Shown: positions 57,663 through 64,000 of the stretch, piece by piece
How positions within the stretch are numbered: the first letter of the stretch is position 1
Layout: every line of letters begins with the position of its first letter
Assembly (NCBI GenBank): GCA_021802125.1
Contig: JAKAAX010000009.1
Span: 1 to 64,000 of the forward strand
Reading direction: 5' to 3'
DNA: 64,000 nucleotides
Source of the DNA: Thermoplasmata archaeon
GTDB taxonomy: Archaea > Thermoplasmatota > Thermoplasmata > Lutacidiplasmatales > UBA184
Notes under the pieces: model-generated
The model's database searches: none
Told to the model about the DNA's origin: nothing
What the model saw: the letters and a program-made list of their open reading frames with translations, nothing else
Program-made: the position numbers and the translations under genes

Positions 57663-59210
57663 GTGCCCGCGCGGTCACGGACGGCCCCGCGGCGCGGACG
57701 GAAGGGCTCGCCGGCCCGCGCTGTCGCGGCCCCATCGACCCGTGCGGCCCCTTCCCCGGCCGGGTTCGAGGTGGAGCGTGTCGTCGTCGACCCGCGCATC
57801 GAGGTCACGCAGTGGGTTGCCCCCGAGCTCGGGAACTCCTCCTACCGGGTCCTCCTCCCCGACTCGAGGACCGCGGCCGTCGTGGACCCGGTTCGGGACA
57901 CTTACGGGTACCTGGCGGACCTAGGTTCCCAGGAAGATGGGCAGGACGGGCGCCGGTGGACCTGGAAGGCGCTCGAGACCCACATTCACAACGACTTCGT
58001 CTCGGGGGGCCGTGAGCTCGCCGCCGCCGTCGGGGCCGAAGTGGCGACGGGGACGCTCGCGGAGCTCAGCTTCGAGCACCGCGCCCTGCGCGACGCCGAA
58101 AGGATCGCTCTGGGCGAGTGGGAGCTCGAGGCCCTGGCGACCCCGGGCCACACCCCCGAACATGTGAGCTACCTGCTTCGCGACCCGGAGGACCGCCCCC
58201 GGGCGCTGTTCTCCGGAGGAGCGCTCATGGTCGGCGGCGCAGCGCGCACCGACCTCTTCGGTCCGGCCCGGGCCCGGCCGCTCGCGCGCGACCTCTACCG
58301 GTCGCTTCACGAACGGCTCCGAAAGGTCCCCTCCGATGTGCTCCTCCTTCCGACGCACGGGGGAGGGTCCTTCTGTGCGACCGGGACGGGCGACCGAAGG
58401 CGGAGCACGCTCCGGGAGGAGCGGAGCACGAACCCGCTGCTGCGGGCCCGCTCCATGGAGGAGTTCGTCGCACGGATCCTGGAGCAGGGGCCTTTCCCGC
58501 GATACTACCTCGGGATGCGAAAGCTCAACTCCGGAGGGGCTCCGGTGCTTGGCCCGCGGTCACCCCAGCCCCGCGCGCTCCCGCTCGATCGGTTCGATCG
58601 GCTCCGGGCCGAGGGGGCCGCGGTGATCGACACGCGACCGGCCGAGGCGTACGACGCGGGACACATCCCGGGGAGCCTCGCGGTGGACGCGGACGGGCCG
58701 CTCAGTGCGTGGGTCGGCTGGCTCCTGCCCCCGGAGCGCCCGCTGGTCCTCCTGCCCTCGAACGAACGCGAGGCGGAGGAGGCCGGCCGTCAGCTCTTTC
58801 GGATCGGCTTCGATCTTGTCCAGGGAGCCCTCGCAGGAGGCCTCGCGACGTGGAAGGCCGCCGGCCGCGCTCTGCAGACCACCCGGACCGTTCGCATGCG
58901 CGAACTGGCCCGGCTCCTGAGCACCGAAGAAAGTCCGGTCGTGGTGGACGTTCGGGAGTCCCACGAGTGGTTCGAAGGCCACATCCCCGGGAGCCTGAAC
59001 CTCCCCCTGGCCGCGCTGCTCGAGCGGAGCCACGAGCTCCCACGCGACATCCCTCTCGCCGTGCACTGTGCCGCAGGGTACCGCGCGACGGTGGCCGCGA
59101 GCCTGCTCGAGCAGGCGGGGTTCTCGAAGGTCCTCCGGGTCTCGGACGGATACGAGGCCTGGAAGGCGCGGAACTCCTCCAGGCTCTCGGAAGTCGCCCC
59201 GCAAGAGTAA
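57663..59210 (+). CDS. Metallo-beta-lactamase/rhodanese protein (persulfide dioxygenase-like)
   Basis: This 515-aa protein joins an N-terminal MBL domain of the ETHE1/Blh type to two rhodanese domains. The MBL part shows THIHNDFVSGGRELA (metal motif H-x-H-x-D), ATPGHTPEHVSYLL, ALFSGGALMVGGAARTDL and LPTHGGGSFC. The first rhodanese (AAVIDTRPAEAYDAGHIPGSL) lacks the catalytic Cys: its loop reads LLPSNERE. The second has VVVDVRESHEWFEGHIPGSLNLPL and active-site AVHCAAGYRATVAAS with Cys. Such proteins oxidise glutathione-like persulfides to sulfite and move sulfane sulfur. GTG 57663 lies 21-32 bases after the palindromic TATA. It is probably a sulfide-detoxification or sulfur-transfer enzyme. Confidence 0.92.
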   Translation: MPARSRTAPRRGRKGSPARAVAAPSTRAAPSPAGFEVERVVVDPRIEVTQWVAPELGNSSYRVLLPDSRTAAVVDPVRDTYGYLADLGSQEDGQDGRRWTWKALETHIHNDFVSGGRELAAAVGAEVATGTLAELSFEHRALRDAERIALGEWELEALATPGHTPEHVSYLLRDPEDRPRALFSGGALMVGGAARTDLFGPARARPLARDLYRSLHERLRKVPSDVLLLPTHGGGSFCATGTGDRRRSTLREERSTNPLLRARSMEEFVARILEQGPFPRYYLGMRKLNSGGAPVLGPRSPQPRALPLDRFDRLRAEGAAVIDTRPAEAYDAGHIPGSLAVDADGPLSAWVGWLLPPERPLVLLPSNEREAEEAGRQLFRIGFDLVQGALAGGLATWKAAGRALQTTRTVRMRELARLLSTEESPVVVDVRESHEWFEGHIPGSLNLPLAALLERSHELPRDIPLAVHCAAGYRATVAASLLEQAGFSKVLRVSDGYEAWKARNSSRLSEVAPQE

Positions 59211-59250
59211 TCCCCCTCTTGGAGGGTGTCAAGGCATCTCCGCGCTCTCC

Positions 59251-61650
59251 TTGGCTTCCACCTATCGCCTGTCTCTCAGGGTGGACACTTCGAAATTGGA
59301 GTTCTCCGGCAAGGTGACCGTCGGCCTCTCCTCCCCCTCGCGGGAGGTGCATCTCCACAGCCTTGGGCTCCAGATCGACACGGTCTCCACCCCGGCGGGA
59401 ACCGCGCCCTTCCACCTGGAGCCGGAGAAGCAGGAGCTCGTCGTGGGCCCGCTTCCTGACGGCGCGACGGAGCTCACCGTCGCCTACCGGGGTCGCGTGA
59501 GCACCGATTCTCTCGCCGGGTTCTACCGGTCCCGGCACGGGGCCGACGGCCAGTTCCTGACCACGCACCTCGCACCCACCGCCGCCCGTCGATTGCTCCC
59601 GTGCGTGGACCACCCCGCGGTCAAGGCGGTCTTCGAGGTGGACGTGACGACCACGGCCACCGACGAGGTCGTGTTCAACACCTCCCCTCGGAGCGTCTCC
59701 GAGCAGGGCGGGCAGAAGACCTGGAAGTTCGAGCCCACGCCCAAGATGTCCACCTACCTCCTCTACCTGGGGATCGGCCAGTTCGACACGGTGGAAGAGA
59801 CCCGTGGAGGCATCCGTGTCGCCGTCAAGGCCGCTCCGGGCTCGAAGGGCTCCTGCGGGTGGGCGCTCGAGAACGGACAGAAGAGCGTGCACGCCTTCGC
59901 GGAGTACTACGGGATCCCCTACCCTCTCCCCAAGCTGGACCTGATCTCGGTGCGGGACTTCGCCGCGGGGGCGATGGAGAACTGGGGTGCGATCTCCTTC
60001 CGCGAGAGCGCGCTCCTCGCGGACGAGCGCACGAGCACGCTCCGCCGCCGAGTGATCGCCGAGATCGTGGCACACGAGATCGCCCACCAGTGGTTCGGCA
60101 ACCTCGTCACCATGGAGTGGTGGAACGACATCTGGCTCAACGAGAGCTTCGCCACCCACATGAGCTTCAAGATGGTCGACCGGTTCTATCCGGACTGGGA
60201 CGCCCTGGGTCAGTTCCTGTTCATCGAGACCGGCCCCGCCCTCCTGGGGGACTCGATGGACAGCACCCACCCCATCGACGTGGAGGTGAAGAACGTCGAC
60301 GAGATCGGAGGGATCTTCGACGAGATCAGCTACGGGAAGGGCGCGAGCGTCCTTCGGATGATCGAGGCCTTCGTGAGCGAGGAGGCCTTCCGTCGCGGCG
60401 TGGCCGGCTACCTCCGCGCCCACGCCTACGGCAACGCCCGGGGCGAGGAGCTCTGGAGCTCGGTCGAGGCCAGTTCGGCGACCCCCGTCCGCCACACCAT
60501 TGACACGTGGATCCACCGACCGGGCCATCCGCTGGTCAAGGCCGAACGCAGGGGGGAACAGGTCCACCTCTCCCAGCGGCGGTTCCATCTCGCGGGAGAC
60601 CACCCGGCGGGAGAGTGGCCCGTGCCGCTCATCTGCCGGGCCCAGGGGAAGGTCACGCGGGTGCTGTTCGAGGGCCCCGAACTGGACCTGCCCCTTCCTC
60701 CCTGCGACGACCTGACCCTCAACCAGGATAGCGTCGGGTTCTACCGGGTGCTCTACGACGGCCCGACGTACGCGCGGCTTCGGGAGCACCTGCTCGACCT
60801 GCCGCCCCGTGAACGGTGGGGGTTGCTTCGCGACCTCTTTGCATTCCTGCACTCGGGGGACGTGGACCTCCCCACGTACCTGGGATTCCTGAGGAAGGTC
60901 GGCGAGGACGAGGACTGGCTCGCCCCGCTCGAGGCCTCCGACCAGGCCCTCCTGCTCTTCGAGATCTTCGGGGAGACGCACCCGATCGTCCGGGACCTTC
61001 GCGAGCTCGTCCACCGGCAAGGGGACCGGCTCGGGCCCGAGAAGCGCCCGGGCGAGCCTCCGTCGCGCGGGGTGCTGCGGGAGCGGGTCAACGTGGCCCG
61101 CGCCTTCCTCGAGCCCGACTTCGCGCGCACCCTCGCCCCTCGGTTCAAGGACTGGACGGACCTGGACCCGGACCTCCGCACCGCGGTGGCCGTCGCCTTC
61201 GCGCGGACCGGGGGGGCCGACGCCCATGCCCCGATGGTGGCTCTGGCCGGCTCGGTCAAGAGCGAGGCCGAGGTGGAGCAGCTCCTGTTCGGGCTGACCT
61301 CGTTCCGGGATGGTGCGCTCGTCCGCCGGACCCTCGACTGGGCGCTGGAGGGAGGCGTGAGCCGCGGGCTCGTTCGCGCCGTGGGGATCGCGGCCGCGGG
61401 GAACCCCGCCTCCCGGGCGGCCCTATGGGACTGGTTCCTGAGCGCGGTGGAGCGGCTCGAGGCGATCTACCAAGGGACCGCCATGCTTTCGCTCATGGTC
61501 GAGCAGGTGATCCCCTCCGCGGGGCTGGGACGCGAGGCGGAGGTCCGCAAGGTGCTGGAGCACCGCACCATTGCCGAGTGCGACCGCGCCGTGCGCAAGG
61601 GCCTGGAGCTTCTCGCGATCCGCGAGCGGATGCTCGCTCGGTCGCACTGA
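59251..61650 (+). CDS. M1-family aminopeptidase (tricorn-factor-like)
   Basis: This 799-aa zinc aminopeptidase belongs to the M1 family, like Thermoplasma tricorn-interacting factors F2/F3. The exopeptidase motif GAMEN is at residues 240-244 and the zinc site HEIAH-x18-E spans 275-298 (HEIAHQWFGNLVTMEWWNDIWLNE). The N-terminal beta domain and the C-terminal helical ERAP1-like domain (residues ~500-790) complete the fold. It trims peptides released by the proteasome or tricorn. TTG 59251 starts the conserved STYRLSLRVD strand; no better codon is in frame. The weak TATA GAGTAATCC (59205-59213) gives a short leader. It follows the MBL gene by 40 bases. Confidence 0.95.
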   Translation: MASTYRLSLRVDTSKLEFSGKVTVGLSSPSREVHLHSLGLQIDTVSTPAGTAPFHLEPEKQELVVGPLPDGATELTVAYRGRVSTDSLAGFYRSRHGADGQFLTTHLAPTAARRLLPCVDHPAVKAVFEVDVTTTATDEVVFNTSPRSVSEQGGQKTWKFEPTPKMSTYLLYLGIGQFDTVEETRGGIRVAVKAAPGSKGSCGWALENGQKSVHAFAEYYGIPYPLPKLDLISVRDFAAGAMENWGAISFRESALLADERTSTLRRRVIAEIVAHEIAHQWFGNLVTMEWWNDIWLNESFATHMSFKMVDRFYPDWDALGQFLFIETGPALLGDSMDSTHPIDVEVKNVDEIGGIFDEISYGKGASVLRMIEAFVSEEAFRRGVAGYLRAHAYGNARGEELWSSVEASSATPVRHTIDTWIHRPGHPLVKAERRGEQVHLSQRRFHLAGDHPAGEWPVPLICRAQGKVTRVLFEGPELDLPLPPCDDLTLNQDSVGFYRVLYDGPTYARLREHLLDLPPRERWGLLRDLFAFLHSGDVDLPTYLGFLRKVGEDEDWLAPLEASDQALLLFEIFGETHPIVRDLRELVHRQGDRLGPEKRPGEPPSRGVLRERVNVARAFLEPDFARTLAPRFKDWTDLDPDLRTAVAVAFARTGGADAHAPMVALAGSVKSEAEVEQLLFGLTSFRDGALVRRTLDWALEGGVSRGLVRAVGIAAAGNPASRAALWDWFLSAVERLEAIYQGTAMLSLMVEQVIPSAGLGREAEVRKVLEHRTIAECDRAVRKGLELLAIRERMLARSH

Positions 61651-61656
61651 ACCGGA

Positions 61657-62067
61657 TCACGGGAGGGGGTCGGCCCCTTCCACCGGCAGCGGGCCCAGCT
61701 CCCCGACCCGTTCCTTCACCCGGGCCCAGAACGCGCGGATCTCCTCCGAGGAGGGCCGGCGTCTTTCGGAGAGACGGTACTCGGCCTCGAGCCGTTCCGC
61801 GTCGTCGGCGTCCCACTTGAGACGCAGCACGCCTCCCTGCCAGGGTTCCTCGAAGACGAAGATCCGCTTTCGCGCGTCGGTCGACACCGGCTCCGGCTGG
61901 AGCAGGTCGAGGGGCGGACTCGGCGGTGGCGGGAACGAGCCCATGAGCATCACCGTCGGGGCAGGCGGAGGCAGCCGGAGACGGATCCACGCGGAGGTGT
62001 GGCCGAACCGGCGCTTGGGGGAGGGAGGGGGCGGCACGGACCTGTCAGGCGGGCGGCCCTTCTTCAC
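61657..62067 (-). CDS. Uncharacterised protein
   Basis: This is a 136-aa protein of unknown family. The central part is Pro-rich (PPPPSPKRRFGH and FPPPPSPPLDLL). The C-terminal ~65 residues look folded: DARKRIFVFEEPWQGGVLRLKWDADDAERLEAEYRL and PSSEEIRAFWARVKERVGELG. The start is uncertain. GTG 62139 sits on the TATA element 62139-62148, so it is rejected; GTG 62067 is used and ATG 61950 is possible. Its stop lies 6 bases from that of the convergent aminopeptidase gene. No function is assigned. Confidence 0.5.
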   Translation of the reverse strand: MKKGRPPDRSVPPPPSPKRRFGHTSAWIRLRLPPPAPTVMLMGSFPPPPSPPLDLLQPEPVSTDARKRIFVFEEPWQGGVLRLKWDADDAERLEAEYRLSERRRPSSEEIRAFWARVKERVGELGPLPVEGADPLP

Positions 62068-62138
62068 GGTTCGGGCAGCGGAGCGAAGGCCGACGATACC
62101 TTCGACCAGGGCCCGCGCCTCGCTCGAGTGGAACGGCA

Positions 62139-62148
62139 CGCTTAAGCG
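62139..62148. promoter_or_regulatory. Palindromic TATA element between divergent genes
   Basis: CGCTTAAGCG is a 10-base palindrome with an AT centre. It lies 33-42 bases before TTG 62181 on the plus strand and ~72 bases before GTG 62067 on the minus strand. It could act as TATA box in either direction. Confidence 0.45.
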
Positions 62149-62180
62149 GCCCTCCGCGGCTCGAGAGAGGCGGAGCGTCG

Positions 62181-63524
62181 TTGGAGCCCTCTCTCGAGCG
62201 CACGAATGGCGCGGCGGGTCCGGCCGGGGGGTGGGCGCGTTGCCCCGTCTGCCACCGGGGGCTGCACGGGGTCCCGTTCCCTCGCCACATGACCCTCGAG
62301 CATGGGGGGTCCGCCCGTACCCCCAGGGACGCTTCGTCTTCCTCCTCGAACTCCTCGCCGGAGAAGGCGACCCCGGCCCTGGGAGGGATGGAGGAGATCG
62401 CCGATCCCGGCCCGGAACCTCTCATGGCCGATCTCCGGTCCGTCCTTCTGGAGCGCGCAGGAGAGCCGGAGGGGACCACGCCCTCCTTGCCACCGACGTC
62501 CGTCCCCCCCACCCCCTCCGTCGGTCCCTCGGGAACGGAGGGACCGGGCAGGGCCCCGCCCGTCCCGGGTGACGAGGCAGAGCTCGAGGTCATGCGTGGG
62601 AAGCTGCGGGACTTCAGCGAGGGCCTCCTTGACCTCCAGGGCCGCCTGCACGAACGCGAGGAGCTCGAGCAGCGGGAGCTGGACCACGCGAGGTCGGTCG
62701 ACGACGAACGGCTCGCCCGCATCGAGACCCTCGAGAAGGAGCTCAAGGCCGCACGGGAAGAGGGCAGTCGGTCCCTCGCGATGGCCGAGGAGCGGCGCGG
62801 CGAGCTCGAGTCCGCTTCCCAACGGTGCGCGGAGACGGAGCAGCGTCTCAACGCCCTTGACGAGGAACATGCGCGGACGCTGGAGGAGCTGAAGGCCCTC
62901 CTCCGTCGCTCCTCGGAGCTGGAGAGCGAGCAGCGCGGTCTCCACGAGCAGCTCGCGGCCGAGCAGGAACGCCGTAGGGAGGCCGTGCAGGCACAGGAGT
63001 CGATCCGCCAGGATCTGCGCGCGGCCGTGGAGGAGGCGACAGCCCTCCGCGCGCGCCTCTCCGAGATGCGAGGACCCGGCCCATCGCCGCCCGCTTCGTC
63101 CTCCTCATCGCTCTCCTCATCGTCCTCCCCACCCTCATCCCCTTCCTCCAACCCCTTACCACCGGCGACCCCATCCAGCCCCCACGCCGCCTCGAGGGTG
63201 GTCGCTTCGGTCCCCGTCGGCTTCCTCGGCCCCGACGGACGGACCATCACCAAGGAGTCGTTCTTCGCGGTCGGAAAGGGAGAGGCGTTGGAGCAGCTCC
63301 TCGGGAACGTCCTGGACCGGTGGCGGACGACGCAACGGCCCATGGTCGCGGGAAGCCTCCCAGGCGGAGGCTTCTCCCTATCCTTGCAGGGCGACCCGGA
63401 GCGGAGGGGCCTGCGGATCCTTCCCACCGGGGTCTTCCTGCTCCGCCTCGCCCCGGCGGAGCTGGCTTCCCTGGGAGAGCTGCCGCCTCTGGTCCGACGG
63501 CACGACGGCCCTCACCCGGGCTGA
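62181..63524 (+). CDS. Zinc-finger/coiled-coil protein with the 24275-type C-terminal domain
   Basis: This 447-aa protein has three parts. A C2H2-like zinc finger sits near the N-terminus: C21-x2-C24 and H36-x4-H41 in RCPVCHRGLHGVPFPRHMTLEHG. A linker is followed by a long coiled coil (~130-300, with repeated E-R-x-x-E-L patterns such as LEKELKAAREEGSRSLAMAEERRGELE). A Ser/Pro linker then leads to a C-terminal domain (~344-440) with GRTITKESFFAVGKGEALEQLL, GFSLSLQGDPERRGLRILPTG and LGELPPLV, which matches the 24275 protein. The start is TTG 62181, ~33 bases after the palindromic TATA. The function is unknown; the architecture suggests a DNA- or RNA-tethered dimer. Confidence 0.8.
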   Translation: MEPSLERTNGAAGPAGGWARCPVCHRGLHGVPFPRHMTLEHGGSARTPRDASSSSSNSSPEKATPALGGMEEIADPGPEPLMADLRSVLLERAGEPEGTTPSLPPTSVPPTPSVGPSGTEGPGRAPPVPGDEAELEVMRGKLRDFSEGLLDLQGRLHEREELEQRELDHARSVDDERLARIETLEKELKAAREEGSRSLAMAEERRGELESASQRCAETEQRLNALDEEHARTLEELKALLRRSSELESEQRGLHEQLAAEQERRREAVQAQESIRQDLRAAVEEATALRARLSEMRGPGPSPPASSSSSLSSSSSPPSSPSSNPLPPATPSSPHAASRVVASVPVGFLGPDGRTITKESFFAVGKGEALEQLLGNVLDRWRTTQRPMVAGSLPGGGFSLSLQGDPERRGLRILPTGVFLLRLAPAELASLGELPPLVRRHDGPHPG

Positions 63525-63546
63525 CCGACGGACCCCCGGCGGAGGG

Positions 63547-64000
63547 TCAGGGGACGTGGACCGGCTTCGGGCCGGCCGAGGGGGACGGGGCGTTCGGAAC
63601 GAACGGCAGCGGGACGACCTTCGCTCCCGTGCGCCGACCGCGCACCTCGATCTCGAGCCGGGTCCCGCTCGTGGAGAGCTCGGCGGGAAGGTAGGCGAGG
63701 GCGATGCCCTGGTGGAGCGTGGGGGACAGGCAGCCGGAGCTCACCGTGGCCACCGGCGTCCCGTCGTGAAGGATGGGAGAGCCGTGCCGGGGGATGACCG
63801 AGGGATCGTCCGTGAGGATGCCGGTCCACCGCGCGTAGCGCCCCTCGTTGCGCTGCTTCTCGAGAACGTCCCTCCCGACGAAGGGATGGTCCAGGTCCAG
63901 GAAGCGGTCCATCATCGCTTCGACGGGGGTGCGGTCCCGGTGGAAGTCGACGCCGGAGAGCAGGAACCCCTTCTCCATCCGGAGCGTGTCGCGAGCACCA
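63547..64000 (-). CDS. gcvT: Aminomethyltransferase (glycine cleavage T protein), 3' part
   Basis: The gene runs off the right edge; the last 151 codons are present. Upstream of MEKGFLLSG the frame reads GARDTLR, the family's G-x-R-D-x-x-R motif for folate binding. GVDFHRDRTPVEA, FVGRDVLEKQRNEGRYARWTGILTDD, GTPVATVSSGCLSPTLHQGIALAYLPAELSTSGTRLEIEVRG follow and match the GcvT C-terminal barrel. GcvT transfers the methylene carbon from the H protein to tetrahydrofolate. Related YgfZ-like or dimethylglycine oxidase proteins share these motifs, but the complete block favours GcvT. A possible stem-loop, GACCC/GGGTC (63531-63548), overlaps the stop. The rest of the gcv operon would lie outside the window. 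Confidence 0.92.
   Translation of the reverse strand, partial: GARDTLRMEKGFLLSGVDFHRDRTPVEAMMDRFLDLDHPFVGRDVLEKQRNEGRYARWTGILTDDPSVIPRHGSPILHDGTPVATVSSGCLSPTLHQGIALAYLPAELSTSGTRLEIEVRGRRTGAKVVPLPFVPNAPSPSAGPKPVHVP

Noticed and set aside
58702..61227. 841-codon minus-strand frame opposite the M1 aminopeptidase
   Set aside because: Antisense shadow; the plus-strand gene has all catalytic motifs.

Overview
The window is a very GC-rich (about 70% by eye) archaeal chromosome segment. An archaeal A-type ATP synthase, an Sm-like protein, ribosomal protein L37e, archaeal-type RNase Z, a tricorn-factor-like M1 aminopeptidase and many TATA boxes placed 22-33 nt upstream of leaderless start codons identify it as archaeal. 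Bacterial-type DNA gyrase A, together with the A-type ATPase and B12-dependent ribonucleotide reductase, points to Thermoplasmatota. A high-GC soil or sediment lineage is an inference; no rRNA or tRNA gene is present to fix the taxonomy.

Layout. 1-4727 (+): end of a DHH/RecJ-like gene, gyrA, then a coupled trio (zinc ribbon, ArsA/Get3-like ATPase with HSP20-like tail, unknown helical protein). 4724-6013 (-): dihydropteroate synthase. 6104-6952 (+): membrane zinc-ribbon protein, Sm-like protein, L37e. 7098-13859 (-): DUF72, 3-methyladenine glycosylase, an apparently metal-site-less M29 peptidase homologue, a glycosyltransferase-like protein, a tandem GNAT and a HEAT-repeat protein. 14014-15325: ferredoxin and a membrane protein. 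15499-28738: the A-type ATP synthase in two oppositely oriented blocks (F-A-B-D-small ORF-H-I on +, K-E-C on -), separated by two lineage-type linker-rich proteins and an MFS transporter. 28819-31788 (-): hisD, hisIE and a RimJ-like acetyltransferase. 32131-36835 (+): TPR-like protein, DUF1684, SDR, then three AIM24-family paralogues with a small zinc ribbon. 36844-38138: divergent HxlR regulator and DUF169 protein. 38233-40822 (+): RNase Z, HutI, and a 71-aa basic protein with a strong promoter. 41663-44425 (+): class II ribonucleotide reductase. 44453-50344: arrestin-fold protein, alpha/beta hydrolase, unknown protein, TIGR02757 (HhH-GPD-like) protein, GNAT and a cation/proton antiporter. 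50439-53040 (+): PolX with a decayed PHP domain and a HAD hydrolase. 53082-57561 (-): STAND/TPR ATPase, nadC, nadA. 57663-61650 (+): MBL-rhodanese persulfide dioxygenase-like protein and M1 aminopeptidase. 61657-64000: unknown protein, a zinc-finger/coiled-coil protein and the 3' part of gcvT.

Most genes are housekeeping: energy (ATP synthase), dNTPs (NrdJ), NAD (NadA/C), folate (FolP), histidine (HisD/HisIE), RNA (RNase Z, Sm, L37e) and DNA maintenance (gyrase, PolX, Mpg). I found no CRISPR array, prophage, insertion sequence or tRNA. The least-described material is the AIM24 triplet, the linker-rich protein family sharing a C-terminal domain (24275-25195 and 62181-63524), the 71-aa duplicated basic protein, the small ORF inside the ATP synthase operon, and strong stem-loops at several 3'-3' gene junctions.
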